From positions 1,395,001 through 1,459,000 of the forward strand of contig CM062201.1 in the NCBI GenBank assembly GCA_031216445.1: a stretch of DNA of 64,000 nucleotides. Direction: 5' to 3'. Origin of the DNA: Lateolabrax maculatus (Eukaryota > Chordata > Actinopteri > Acropomatiformes > Lateolabracidae). Positions 13,205 to 25,737 of the stretch are shown one piece after another (position 1 is the stretch's first letter; each line of letters opens with the position of its first letter). The position numbers and the translations under genes were made by a program. The notes below the pieces were generated by a model. The model made no database searches. It saw only the letters and a program-made list of their open reading frames with translations, and had not been told where the DNA came from.

Positions 13205-13938
13205 ACCGTAGCAGCAGGTTTTTAAATTTATGGTCGATATGCCCTTTAAGGTTAATGGTGACAGGCTAGGTCAGGAAGATTAGGCAAGTACAGTGTGTCT
13301 GCTGGCTTTGTCTTGTTTCCAAGTGTTGTCATCAGTTTTTTTTGTCAGACTGACTGATGACTTAGAAATTGGTTAATAAGTATTATATTCTTTGCAGCAG
13401 CCTTTATGAACAAGAGTAATTTAAACCTTGACTTTTAACAAATCAGAGTCTGGAATTTTCCTTATGTTTTTAACTAATGTAACTAATGTTGAATGCTTTA
13501 GTTAAGACAGAAGTTAGACACTATTGTGGCTTATTGGACATAACATGAGCTTATAAACAAAGTTAATAAAGAGGGCTACACAGGCTAAATGCACCAAGTG
13601 GCTAAACTTTTGTTTAGTTTGACTGTCTGACAGTCAAACCCCTGAATCAAAGGGTTTTACATTTCATGTTTCAGGAACTTCAGAGGATACGATGAGAAAT
13701 TAAGCTCTTTCGTCACCTCTTCAAGGACAGACAACACAAAAGCTTAATTTAAAATAAGATATTACTATAACTACAGACATAAAGAATATATGCATTCAAG
13801 CATACACAGAACCAGAAGATTATTAACAGGCCGATTCAATATGGGAGGCTGTCTAAAAAAGATCTATACCTCCAATGGGCCACAAACAGTCTACTGAGGA
13901 GTTCAGTGAAGATGGGAAGCCAATGATGCATGATGGAA
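13205..13938 (-). other. Downstream flank and probable 3' UTR of tbc1d25
   Basis: Lies just beyond the tbc1d25 stop codon on the minus strand. No canonical AATAAA on that strand was found close to the stop, so the transcript end is not placed. Confidence 0.35.
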
Positions 13939-16900
13939 TCAGGAAGTGGGAGACACGGAAACTTGAGCTGTTAGGGAGGGAATGGTGGTTGCGAGGTTAT
14001 AGGTTGAGTTCGGAGATGATGACTGAGGCGATGCTAAAGGGCTGTAAATGGGCCTGGCAGAGATGGTTGAAGAAGGCGAGTGTTGAGCAGCAGTAGCTGT
14101 TGTTGGGGAGTCAGAGCTAACCTCATCCCCTTCTTCCGAGTCCCACACTTCACTTTGCAAGTAGTCTGCAAATAAGGCCTTAGCCCGCTGCAGCACCCTG
14201 CCTAGGTTGTGGCGCCGCACAAGGCGATCAAAGTGCATGGCTAACTCATTGTAATCCAAGCTGTTCTTGATGATGTGGTCTCGGTGCTCCAGCAGGATTG
14301 ACAGGCAAAGGAACAGCATGAAGGGATTGCCTTTGCCAAACTCTTGAGGAGGCGGCAGGGAACACAGTTTGAGGCTGGAGGTCTCAGCTTTCAAAGAACT
14401 GGGCGTGTTAGCTGTGGTGCTGGGAAATGTATTGCTGGGTGAAGGGAAATTGTTGGAGGACGACCTGCCAACAGACAGCGAGGGGCCTCTTCCAAGAGAC
14501 AAAATGGGTGAAGAGTGTAGGGATCGATTCTGAGTGTGGGAGGGAGAAGCAACAGATGTTTTTACAGTGAGGGTCATGGGCGAATCAATCCCTGTACTAC
14601 TGAGCACTTGAGCAGAAGAGGTCAATACTTTTGGGACAGTTCTTGGAAAGGCCTCTCTTCCACTTGATGTGGATGGAGATGTGAATTTTGGAGGAGAGTC
14701 TGGAGAAGCACCTGGCCAGATGGAGTGGGAAGCAGAAGATGTGGGGGAGACAAAGGAGCCAGTTTTCCAGATTGGTAGGCCACTAGAACAGAAAGGAGGT
14801 GATGGCATTGGAGAGAAACCGTTGTCACAGTTTTTTATGAGAGGTGTTCTCTCTCCTGGGTCCTCCTCACTATCAACTGTGGACTGGCGCCTTGGGATGC
14901 CTGTTGCTGACTTTGAAGCCACCAAACCCTGTGGCTGCTCAGCATCCTCCATATCAAAGCTATCTTCATTTCGGGCAGTATAGTATTTAAACTCTCCAAA
15001 ACTAGTTTGCCTCTGAAAAGGAGGAGCCTCCAAATCTGCCTTTTCCATGGTCACTCGAGGACTATCACATTTACTCCCCTTGCTTCGCTTTCCAGCAATT
15101 ACATCTTTTTCTGCCATGACAGCATTCCTGCTCACATCTGGTTCTTCTCTTGAAGGCCTCAGCATATGTCGTCTACGATGCTTTTCTTTTTGCTCCTTAT
15201 CATCTCCTCCAAGGCAATTCTCAACTGTCTTGTTCTTGTCTCTGCAGGACATTGTCTCATCAATCTCCAGTGGTGGTCCCAGAAGCTCCACTTCGGTTTC
15301 AGGAGGATCCGGGGGCAGGGAGCTCCAAGTAACCTCAAGCATCCTCAAAGCATCGTCAAACGCAAACTCTCGCTTGAGCTCCAGAAGCAGCCAGCGGTAA
15401 CAGAAGAAGAGGTCGTCAGCTCCTCGGGACACCAGGTAAGAGTAAAATTCAGGATCTGAGTACTGCAAAAGCAGCTTTAGATGCTGGAACTTAATAGACA
15501 TGAGCTGCCCATCTGGACGGAAGTTCCCCTCCAAACGTTTCATAATGCCACAAAAGCAAATGAAAGCATGTGCCTCATTGTCCATTACCGCAAGTATAGG
15601 GGAGGCAATATCACTCATGCCTTGACAGTATGATATCTGAAAAACAACACATCCACACAAAGTTACAGAAGTCTACAGCTTACAAAGAAAAACTGAATTC
15701 TAAAAAGATATACACATGATTTTATGAATAAAATTAGCTTGCAGATTTCAGGAAAACTCAAAGAAACAAATGATTCATTAACAGAAGTATTTTAGTTCAA
15801 TTCAGTTACCATGTTTATGCTAATTTCTATGCACAGAACCTGATTTATCAATTTCCTTGTGTGTTTGACAATGTGTGTACATTTGCAACCACTGCTGACC
15901 ATAAGGACAAACCCCTAGTGATACACAGGTATCACAGGCAAACCAATTCCTAAATTACAAATACACAAATCAACTCTACTATCAAACATGTAAAAATTAA
16001 TAGATTGTAAACTATTATTCCTGAATATGTGAATTTGTGTTTTTATTAGGAAAACAATTCAAAACCTCTTTCAGAATAAATAATGCCATAAAACCTTGTT
16101 TTTGTCTTGTTTCTCTAGCACTGCACCACTCATCCCCTGCAGCTTAGTATAAGAGATCCAGAGAATCTGTTAATGAAAGTCAGTTGTCATCAGTCTACAT
16201 TGATACTGTTGCTAGGTTTCAGTAACATTCATTTGAACTGATTTAACTAAGACTTTCTATATAAAGGTGCAAATATTAAAATATAAATTGATACAAATTT
16301 GTAATCCATAAATTACACTGAAGCGCTATTGTGCCTAATGTCTATTTTGCGTACTGCAACTATGTATTTTGATCATCATGTAAAGTGCATCATCTGCAAA
16401 TCTACTGTATCTTTATTCAACTTCACACAGGCCATTTTGGAAGTGTCAAATCAACAGTTTAGCTTAATGGAAATTAATTTATTGTTGTGGTGATCTCAGG
16501 TTCTCTGCTATGAAACGTTAGTGGAGGTTTGTATACTGAAAAAAACCACACCACTTAATTTCATCACAGCTCATGAAGAATATAATCACATTCACATGTG
16601 ATAATTAATTGTATGGCAAAAAATCAAGTGTGGAAACAGTGGAAACTTTGTGGAACACAATGTTAAATACAATAAGTAACAATGCAGTAACATATGTAAA
16701 ATTAGACTCATGTCCATGAGTTCATTGAATGGATATATGGTGCTAAACATAATTATATCCATCAATTCAGGAGCTTCAAAGTCTGACATATTGCTTTGAT
16801 ACCGAAGAAAACTTAAAAATGTTATTATTCTCAGGCAAGTTCTGCAGTTATGAGGGGTGTCTTTTTCTCAAAGTTCTGATCGGATTTATAGACATTTATT

Positions 16901-19900
16901 ATCAATTTTTATAAAAGCCTGGAAAGTGTAGGTCACACTGAATCTATCATGGCTGTGTATTCAGATTTGATGGAGTTATGACTGGGGTGTCAATCACAAG
17001 TGTAATCATGATCCGATATTATATCGATTCTTTGGACTACGATACAATATTTGCTGATACATCTACCACCATTATATATCAGTTATATAAAGCAAATTTT
17101 GATTCAATTCAATTCAGGGGCCTGTGATTGATCAATTACATTTATATCAACTCGCAAAAAACAATTAAAATATGATTTGACAACTTACTGAACTAAACTA
17201 TGCATTTATCTATTTATGGAAAACATTTTATGAATCAATATTTACAAAAATGTAGTGTGTGTATTATCTATATATATACATATACTTTTTATAAAGACTG
17301 CAACATAACCAAAGCAACTAACTAAAAATGAACTCCCACTCCAGCAGCGAGTGGTGTCGTCCTGCCTGCCCCACATGCCACACCTACTAACTGCCTGCAC
17401 AACACGCAAGAGGAGAGGATGAGACCCCAACGCCGTTGGCAGAAGAGCAGTGGACTGCGATTACTCTGTGCAGCATGCATTTCTCGACTTTTGGTTGATG
17501 GACTGAATAAGTTGCTAAATTTGTCACTTCTTAGGTCTAAGTTGCTAAATCTAGTGAGAAAGTCACTGGCAACACTGCCTGGGGCTAGCACTGTTTGAAT
17601 GTTTAGGAGGATGGCGCTTGGATGGAAACTGCAACACAGAAGTGCAATGGAGATTTCAAAATAATGGTGGATCATAAAAGATGATAACATGGATGTTTTC
17701 AATTTGCATCGATGATACTGGATTGTTGATCATTGATTTGTTGCATTGATCCAGATTGCTGGATCGTTACACCCCTAGTTATGACTCAGAAAAAGAGTGT
17801 GATTTTTTATCAATTTTTTAGCAATTAGGATTTACTTACCATGTCTGCAGCAACTTCTGACTGCGTTGGTGAGTGGGCAAATCAGCTGCCAAACTACAAT
17901 AACTAACCTCCTGATGTTTTTAGAACACCTGCATGAACCTGTCCCTTTTCACCACACACAGTATCTTTGACTCCGCGCTCCCCCTTCAGCTCTCCCGCAG
18001 CCCCCTGCATTAAGGGATTCAAAAGGATTTGATAAGCAGATTCGGAATCGATAAATTGCTACACACCTGGGGATGTGTGATGGCAAATGTGGTGAGCAGG
18101 TCTGTGAGGGCAGTCAAATGTGGACTGTCTTCTGAGCCTGCATAGTATGGATGAGCCCGGTCTGTCCTCAGGACATCTTTAAGAACATTCCCTCGGATAA
18201 ATTCAAGGTCCTCGTGGCTGACACGGGCTGTCCACTCTCTCTTCAGCTGGTCATACTCCCTCGTCTTCCTCTTCATGTAGTCCATTCTTTCCTGTCCACT
18301 CAGTCCATCAGGGTAGACGTTCAGGAGGTATCGCCAAACAACCTGACACAACAGCAGGCAGATGTTAATAATTGACTGAAATGACAGTCATAAAATACAA
18401 ATTATTACATTTCATATATGAATGCATGATTTTTAATTTCACATAGGTTATGTAATTTCAATTGGCAAATTCTGTGTGTGCAGGAGACACAGGCAGAGAA
18501 CAGGGCTTTTTTTGTTACATTGAGTACAAGCCTGCATTTATAGTTACCATCAGGGATCAGTTCGATTACCTTTTCGTAGAGAGTTTTGTTTTTGTTTTGA
18601 GGGGACATTTACAGAATGTACCAACTTTTCCCTTACATTATTCCTTCCTTTGAATATTACTCTTGGCTTTCCCATGTAAAGATTTTTTTTATCAATTAAT
18701 ATTTTTGTAATATGTGCCAGTGTTTATATCAATAGCCAAGATAGCTGAAAACGTTTGGTGAATAAAGCATGGTGTACTGGATAAAAGTTAATTTTGATGA
18801 ATGCTAATTTAACACTTGCTACACCTTGCGCAGTGAAGGCTCCACACCACCATGGTAGATCCGCAGTCTGAGTTCCTCAGGTCGTGTCAACTGGCCTTGT
18901 CCATTGAGGTAACTGTGAAACTCAGTGTCGCTCAGAGGCGGCTTAAAAGGCTTGATCTCCTCCCCATAAGACCAGCTGAAGGCCTGCTGGACTTTGGACA
19001 AGGTCCGGCCCACCTGAACCCAAGAGAAACAGGTGCATAAGCAAAGACCCTGACCTGGCAGAAGGTAAGAGAGACTGTATGAGGAAGATTAAAGAAGGTG
19101 AAGGAACCTGGGACAGTAGAGACTGGGTAAAGGGAAGAGCTGCAGATGCCAAAGACCTAGTCCTCTCTGCGAGAAGCTGCTCAGAGCCAATCACGTCTTT
19201 GGGGCTTATGATGTCCCAGTCCTCCATAACAGGACCTGCAGTTGAACAAAAAGTGGCATACTGAACAATCATCCATTTAAGGCGCACCTCATTTTTATAT
19301 TCCCTACTTAAAAAGACATGTTCACAATTTTTTGTCTGTGTTAAAACAACAGTCAGGTGCCGATATGTACAATGAAACATGTACAATTGCTTGCTGTAAT
19401 CACCCCTCCTGTTCAGGCTGGACGTTAAGAGATCCCATAATGAACCTCCGATGTAAGTGATTAGGAACAAAAACCACAGTTCTTGTTCTGTGCAAAAATG
19501 TACTCCAAATCTGTAGATTGTATGAGGCTTCAGCAGTTTGAAATAATCAAAGTAACGGTATTTTTAGTATAAGATTCCCTCATTTTAAACAGTGTAAAAC
19601 CCCACACACACAAATATAAACTTGGTGAAGAGTTTGCATGACAAACATCTCTCTGTAACTATTGGGCAACAACAGTACAACAATAGTAATACAGATACTG
19701 CTCTCTTGGATCCACAATCCAAATGTCTCTTGTTGCCATTTTGAATCCCCTTTCCTCATCTTCCTTTATGGCACTACATTTATCTGTTCTAAGACACCCA
19801 TCTGAAACACACTCACAATTCAGTAGATCTCTTAAAACATAGCGTCACTTTTAACAACACTTATACCTGAGCAGCTCTAGCTACAGTCCAGTACATAAAA

Positions 19901-22900
19901 ATATCTACTGTACTTTTCCCTGGTCTTTTTGATTTGGCATTTCACACTTGAAAAAAAAATGCATTACCCTTAATAACTAAAAAAGAGTCCCAAATCAAAT
20001 TTTTTTACTACTTAGTACTTTCTTAACTATGAGTTGTCTTTATTAAATGGGAACCCTTTGAGGAACATTTGATTTCACTCATATATAAAAGTACATACAT
20101 TCATACAAAGGGTTCATGTATTATTGTGGGTACAACTTTATATTTGATGTTCTCTGTAATACATTAAGACCTCCAAAGATTTGTATTTTTTCCTTTAAGC
20201 TTTTAGTTTTTGTTAGTTGCCTTAAGTATATACTTGTGTTCTTACTGTCTTCTGAAGGTTTAATGTCCATCTTCAACTGTAGATATGGTTTGGCTGCACT
20301 GACAAATGCAACATCCAAATCCCAGTCAGACAACAGAGACAGATACATTTCAGCACCACTCCGATCTCGAGACAGGTAGCTGATCCCAAAATTCCGCTTC
20401 CTAGTTTGAAATACAAACAAAAAGAAAATGCTGAGACACATAATGTAACACTTGTTAGGACAAACTCTGATAGCATTTGTGTCTATACAACAGTTTTGAC
20501 AGGATGATGACTTACCCATTCAAATCAAAGGCTCTGATAAGTATGTGCTGCAGGACCTCCAATGATGTTATCTGAGGATCAACAGCAAATGAGCGAAACT
20601 CCACAGGAAGCCCCCCTTCACATTTCTGAAAAGCATTACAACATAAACTCTAAAACTCCAGTTCTATAACTTAGTCACAAATGTAAAAAAAAAAAAAAAA
20701 AAAAAAAAAAAGTCATACTGTGATAAAAACTTGGGAGGTGGCAAAAACAACATAATCTCAATTCAATAATATAGTATAATACCATAAAGTTTGCAGTAAT
20801 ACTGTGTACATAAAGTATACAATACTATACTACCAGAGCCTTTAGTTATCAAGCTCCTTTTCTGTGGAAGCAGCTCCCAAATTGGGTTCAGGAGGCAGAC
20901 ACCCTCTCTTCGTTTAAGAGTATGCTAAAAACGTTCCTTTTTGATAAAGCTTATAGTTAGGGCTGGCTCAGGTGAGTCATGAACCATCCCTTAGTTATGC
21001 TGTTATAGGCTTAGACTGCCGGGGGATTTCCCATGATCCACTGAGCTTCTCTCTCCTCCTCTCCCTCTCTATCCATACGCATTCCTATCCCACTAATACA
21101 CTAACTCCACTTCTTCCCGGTAGTTCTTGTGCTTTTTGGCCTTCTCACTTTCTGCAGGTATTTCCGCCTCTGGAGCTGTAGATTCTGGATCTGTGATTGC
21201 CGGCCGTCTACTGCCCCTATGTTCCTGCTCCACACTCACTGCTGCAGTTGTTATTATTAGTCTGATTTGTTGTCTGTCCTCCTGCTCTGTCTCCCCTCTC
21301 TCCCTCTCTCCTCCCCTTTCAACCCAACTCGGTCCATGCAGATGGCAGTCCACCCAGAGCCTGGTTCTGCTCGATGTTTCTACCTGTTAAAAGGGAGTTT
21401 TTCCTCGTCACTGTCACCAAGTGCTTGCTCATGGTAGGAACTGTCCCTGTAAAATATTATTTACAGAGATGTAATAATATTTTAAAGAGTATGGTCTAGA
21501 CCTACTCTATGTGAAAAGCGTCTTGAGATAACTTTTGTTATGATTTGGCCTTTAACAAATTTTTTTTCTAAACTCAACAAAAACATTTCTTACTATATAC
21601 AGTTTTGAAATAAAAAAATATCTGGGGGAAAAAATTATGAAATGAATATAAATGAAACATGGCAATATAAAATAACTGTAGGCTTGAGTCTCCCATTACA
21701 ATCATCAAGGCCCCAACTCTATCCACGGCGCAAGGTAGGCTACAGGTATTGGGTATGGCGGTCAGTGGCAGTGACTCTGGAAAATGCTGTTTCTTGAGGA
21801 TCTCCTCAGATATGGCTGGGGCATTTTCTTATTCACCGCATCTCAGGCAGTCTTTTGCAATGTGTTTATCGTGCATGTTCAAAAGGAAATGACGATGAAA
21901 ATATGATTTATCGATAACCACTAATAACCTAAGATGTGACTGAACCTTGGCCAGACCTCCTTGATTGGGCCCCTTCTGGACATCTTTTTTTATTTTACTT
22001 TATTCATCACCGCATTTAACCCATCCAGTGGCACCTCATCCAGTGGCACCTGTACGAACACACACATGCACATGCACAGGGTCACACACAAAGAGACAGG
22101 TGCCATATTCACACTGGAGCGGTGGGCAGCAGTTCACAGCGCCCGGGGAGCAATTGGGGGTGCGGTGCCTTGCTCAAGGGCACCTCGGCCGTGGCAAGTA
22201 GGTGGACTGCCACCCCACCAGCTGTCAGTCCACCAATCTTCAGGGGGGAGAGCGGGGATCGAACCTCCAACCGTGGGTTATTGGACAACCCTGCTCTACC
22301 ACTGAGCCACGGCCATCCCTGTGTTGAGGGATCCTGTAATGTGGTGGGCCCTCAGGGAACAGAGATGGCGATCTGCCGAAATCAAGATGGACACCTCCAT
22401 GTGCAGGGCTGGGGATCTGACACCCCCGTCTGTTCAGGTAGGCCACCTCGGTGGTGTTGTCCGACCCTACCTAGCTTGTTTCCCGCTCAGCTATGGAGCA
22501 AAATGGTGCAGTACCCTCTGTACTCCAGTAGATTGATGGAAGGGGGGGGATCAACCACGTGCCTCCCACACTGGCCTGGTCAAGGGCCAGGGAGGTGGCT
22601 GTGAAAAACCTGTACATAATTAGGGAAACACCCTAGTCGCATCCCCTTGCGATGGCGGCTGGATGAGTTTCAGAACACTAAATACCTCCACGACAGTGTG
22701 GGGACGTGAAACTCACATTGTGGGAGTCTAGAAGCAGCCTGAGGTAAGGCATTTGCAGGCACGGCTGCAAGCGTCCTTGCTGGGGTAGATGGTAAAGCCC
22801 AACTGATAGAACAGTACTGATAGATCTGTCTTCCCACTGCAAAGTGCAGGCACTTTCTATCGTACACTAGAATGGGAACATGGAAGTACGTAGCACATAG

Positions 22901-23845
22901 CTTGCGCTGTTCTTTGAGGACAGCAGGGAAAAAACCCTCTTGGGACTAGTGCAGGATCTTGTCTCTTATTTAGACCCTGTTTTAATTTGCTTAATTTGCT
23001 TGCTCATAATTGTTCACTTGGAAAACATAAATGTGTATAATAATAAAATAAAGTTTAATTATCATAATATAATTCTGCTGAAAGTGGATGAATGATGAGA
23101 TGATGGACAATGTTTCCCATGACCTCAACTTTGATATTTAATTATTGCCCAGCCTTAGTATACAGCATGTACAGCGTTTAGAAAGCACATTGTGTAGTCT
23201 ATCTTATCATGATTTAAATGTAGTTTCTCATCTAATTTGAGCATTTTGTACAATATTGCAACACATAGTAAATTGATTAAATATAATTTAGTCCAGGGAG
23301 CATGTGACGTCATTAACTGCTGTCCAGCGCGTACACGCACGCAATTGCTGAGCAGCCAGGTGACGACGGCTCAAATCTGAGTGGGTTCACTTTGGATACA
23401 GCAATAGGATGGATATTGATAATGGATTTAAATAGAAAATTGCCATAATGTCAGTTATAATAGTCGGTGTTACAGTTGGTCAAAATAACGTGGTAGGAGG
23501 AATAACTGATTTGCACCTTCAGCTGTCATAGACTGCATTCAGCGACAAACAACAAGCTGGCGATCAACAAAATGAATATATAGGCTGGTAGCCACGGCAG
23601 AGACTTGCTCTCTCCAAACACACTATTCCAGTGTGTGTCTATGTGTTTTATGTTGTTGCACATTGCACTACAATCTGTGTTTAACAGATATCTAGCAAAT
23701 GTTAAGCAGACAATTCAATAAACAGAATAACGGGGTTGCTAGCTAACTAACAGACGTAGGCAGAATCTTTGTTACTCAAACCTTACTCATCCTAACTTAC
23801 CTTGACTTTGACACGAACAACCCCCCTCTCCTCCTCGCCTGACAT
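13939..23845 (-). CDS. tbc1d25: TBC1 domain family member 25 (Rab33B GAP)
   Basis: Seven exons on the minus strand: 23801-23845, 20516-20625, 20246-20400, 19108-19235, 18825-19013, 18067-18342 and 13939-15636. All junctions are GT-AG and in phase, giving 866 aa. Residues about 9-95 match the N-terminal PB1-like region of TBC1D25. W110-x-x-I113 (EDWDII) fits the LC3-interacting motif of the family. The TBC domain starts near residue 205. It has the arginine-finger motif VLKDVLR (R268) and the glutamine-finger motif SYCQG (Q306), so catalysis should be intact. The domain is interrupted by about 310 Ser/Pro-rich residues (424-732) before the conserved PFMLFLCL...ALFADYLQSE segment; this insert and the Ser/Thr-rich tail make the protein longer than the roughly 690 aa of mammals. 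Known role of the family: GAP for Rab33B on autophagosomes, controlling fusion with lysosomes. The start has A at -3. Confidence 0.95.
15637..16982 (-). other. tbc1d25 intron 6, proximal part; nothing recognised
   Basis: Ordinary AT-rich intron sequence between exon 7 and the hAT-like element; no other repeat identified. Confidence 0.5.
16983..17777. mobile_element. hAT-like non-autonomous transposon in tbc1d25 intron 6
   Basis: A 795-bp segment is flanked by perfect 8-bp direct repeats GTTATGAC at 16975-16982 and 17778-17785. The left end reads TGGGGTGTCAATC and the right, reverse complemented, TAGGGGTGTAACGATCC. An 8-bp target duplication with a GGGGTGTAACGA-like terminus is characteristic of the hAT superfamily. 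No transposase frame is present, so it must have moved in trans. Confidence 0.75.
19236..20245 (-). other. tbc1d25 intron 3; nothing recognised
   Basis: AT-rich intron of 1010 bp with in-phase splice borders. No repeat or RNA gene was recognised inside it. Confidence 0.5.
20685..20711. repeat. Poly(A) run of 27
   Basis: Homopolymer in tbc1d25 intron 1, about 60 bases from the exon 2 acceptor; on the gene's strand it is a T run. Confidence 0.95.
20833..21560 (+). mobile_element. L2-like LINE 3' end, 5' truncated
   Basis: Starts with the coding tail GAGCCTTTAGTTATCAAGC, passes through ACGTTCCTTTTTGATAAAGC and a long pyrimidine-rich untranslated region, and ends at AAGCGTCTTGAGATAAC and TTATGATTTGGC. 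The same 3' region occurs at about 26.8-27.8 kb (+), 28226-28945 (-) and 61337-62150 (-). Lies in tbc1d25 intron 1, antisense to the gene. Confidence 0.75.
21978..22320 (-). mobile_element. tRNA-derived SINE
   Basis: On the minus strand the element begins with a tRNA-like head: A box TGGCTCAGTGG at 22299-22309 and B box GGTTCGATCCC at 22255-22265, the internal RNA polymerase III promoter. The body follows (TGCTCAAGGGCACCTCGGCC and its complement), then the 3' part GTACAGGTGCCACTGGATGG and an A-rich tail near 21985-22003. A second, 5'-truncated copy lies at 44488-44627. Head plus tail plus a second copy support a SINE rather than a real tRNA gene. Confidence 0.75.
22321..22930 (+). mobile_element. 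Possible 5' end of an RTE-like LINE
   Basis: A GC-rich island unlike the surrounding intron. It contains AAGATGGACACC, GGGCTGGGGATCTGACA and, near its right end at 22871-22884, AATGGGAACATGGA, which in the frame TRMGTWK resembles the start of the apurinic endonuclease domain (xxxGTWN) of RTE-type LINEs. Sequence similarity stops just after. No long frame is intact. Recalled resemblance only. Confidence 0.3.
22931..23800 (-). other. tbc1d25 intron 1, 5' part; nothing recognised
   Basis: AT-rich intron sequence between the candidate RTE-like segment and exon 1. No repeat assigned. Confidence 0.4.
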
Positions 23846-23961
23846 TGTAAAGACTCCGTTTCGAAACAGGATGGTTGTTTTGAGTTTTGTTTTCCTTCTA
23901 CAGCGAAATGGTGATCAATAACATGATGGGAGGTAGCATTAGCCGAGCTCTATTTCGTGAT

Positions 23962-24055
23962 TATTCTTCTTCTTCTCTTTTTTCGCTTTTCTGGCGGGTG
24001 GCAACCTGCATTAAGTTGCATTACCGCCACCTACTATGTGGAGTGTAGACCAGAG
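23962..24055 (+). repeat. TTC-repeat/CATTACCGCCACCT-type interspersed repeat, copy B
   Basis: Same block order as copy A at 5601: TTC run, GGGTGGCAACC, TGCATTACCGCCACCTACT and TGGAGTGTAGACCAGA, then an A-rich tail. It starts 117 bases upstream of the tbc1d25 start codon, antisense to the gene. A core-only copy (ATTACCGCCATCTACTGG) lies at 29081-29098. Confidence 0.55.
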
Positions 24056-24059
24056 TTGT

Positions 24060-24754
24060 CTATCCCCACAAATAAATTTAAACATAAACTAATAAAAACA
24101 AACAAAACACAATAAAACAAAAAACAAAACAAAACAATTGTACCCACTGCTCACTAAATTATTTTGATTAGCTCAGTTTCTTTTAAATAATGGAAAAGAC
24201 TCCCTTATCCGATGTTAAATACCTTTTTAAGATTAATTTCTTCCACTCCAAGCTTCCTGATTACTCTCCTAATGTTTCTCGTTCTCAAGAGTAATTGTGT
24301 TAGTGAAAAATGACATGTTTTACTGATTCCTTTATTAGACTAACATTTGCTCACATAGTCCTGAGGGATGCTTGTTTATTAAGTACAGTGTTTTATTAAG
24401 TCTCCTTTTAGCTGACTTCACTCTGCCCACTTCTTGCTGTACTACATAAAAGCGTTGTCCTGTAGTAGTACCCACTGTGCTGCCAATCTTTAATGTTTCT
24501 TTTTATTATTCATTTAGTTTCAGATTTGTTAGGTGTGATGTCCATGATCTCCTCTTGTTTCAGTGCCTTTTTTGCATAAGCATCTATAGTTTAATTTCCC
24601 TTGACCCCTCTGTGAGTTGGTACTCACATAAAGGCTATCAAAATATTTCATTTTTTAAATCTGTGCAAAGTTTCATATATGTAATTTACTATATGCTGCC
24701 CACTATGGGATGTAAATGACTGCAGTGACATTGATGCAGAACATGAATCTGTAC
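24060..24754. other. AT-rich spacer, nothing recognised
   Basis: Upstream flank of tbc1d25 with A-rich tail of the preceding repeat; the 80-codon open frame at 24477 is T-rich and has no motif. Confidence 0.45.
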
Positions 24755-25737
24755 AATAATAATAATGATAATACATTTTATTTATAGAGCACCTTTCAAG
24801 GTACTCAAAGACACTTTACAAACAATAAAATCATCATAAAAAGTTACACATTGAAAGCAGTTCTGAAAAGGTGAGTTTTGATTTGTGATTTAAACATGGA
24901 AAGATCGGTGCAGTCTCGGATGTGCTTGGGGAGAGAGTTCCAGAGGGAGGGGGCAGCTATGGAGAAGGCTCTGTCGACCCAGGTCCGGTGTTTCGTCCTG
25001 AGGACCGCACTAAGGAACCCGACTAAGGTGGTTTAAGTTGTATTTATCAGATAGATTTCAGTTTGTCCATGTAAATGATGAATCTTCCGTGCACACCAAA
25101 GTTAGTCACAGAGTTCCACAAGGTTCAGTGCTCGGACCACTTTTATTCATCTTATATATACTTCCTTTAGGCAATATTATTAGGAAACACTCCATAAACT
25201 TTCACTGCTATGCAGATGATACTCAATTATACTTATTGATAAAGCCAGATGAAAGACATAAGTTAGCCAAGCTTCAGGCGTGCATTAAGGACATAAAAAA
25301 CTGGATGACCTGCAATTTTCTGCTGTTAAACTCAGACAAAACTGAAGTTATTGTTCTGGGTCCTAAACACCTGCAAGAGGCACTGTCTATAGATATAGTT
25401 ACTCTAGATGGCAATGCCCTGGCCTCTAGCACCACTGTAAGGAATCTAAGAGTAACCTTTGATCAGAATAAAATTTAAAATCCTCCTCTTACAAAGCTTT
25501 TAATGGTCAGGCACCACCGTATCTTAAAGAGCTGATAGCACCGTATTACCCCACTAGAGCACTATGCTCACAGAACACAGGGTTACTTGTGGTACCTAAA
25601 GTCTCTAAAAGTAAAATGGGAGCCAGAGCCTTTAGTTATCAAGCTCCTCTTCTGTTGAACCAACTCCCAATTTGGGTTCAGGAGGCAGACACCCTCTCTT
25701 CGTTTAAGAGTATGCTAAAAACGTTCCTTTTCCTCCC

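Noticed and set aside
14622..15459. Several plus-strand and alternate minus-strand frames over tbc1d25 exon 7
   Set aside because: Shadows of the long, well-supported tbc1d25 exon.
18943..19470. 175-codon minus-strand frame as a separate gene
   Set aside because: It is tbc1d25 exon 4 read through its flanking introns; the conserved part is only 19108-19235.
22240..22320. tRNA gene on the minus strand
   Set aside because: A and B boxes are present but the sequence continues into a SINE body with an A-rich tail and does not form a clear acceptor stem; a second tail copy exists at 44488.
22122..22604. 160-codon open frame
   Set aside because: It runs through the SINE into the neighbouring block; its length reflects high GC, not coding selection.
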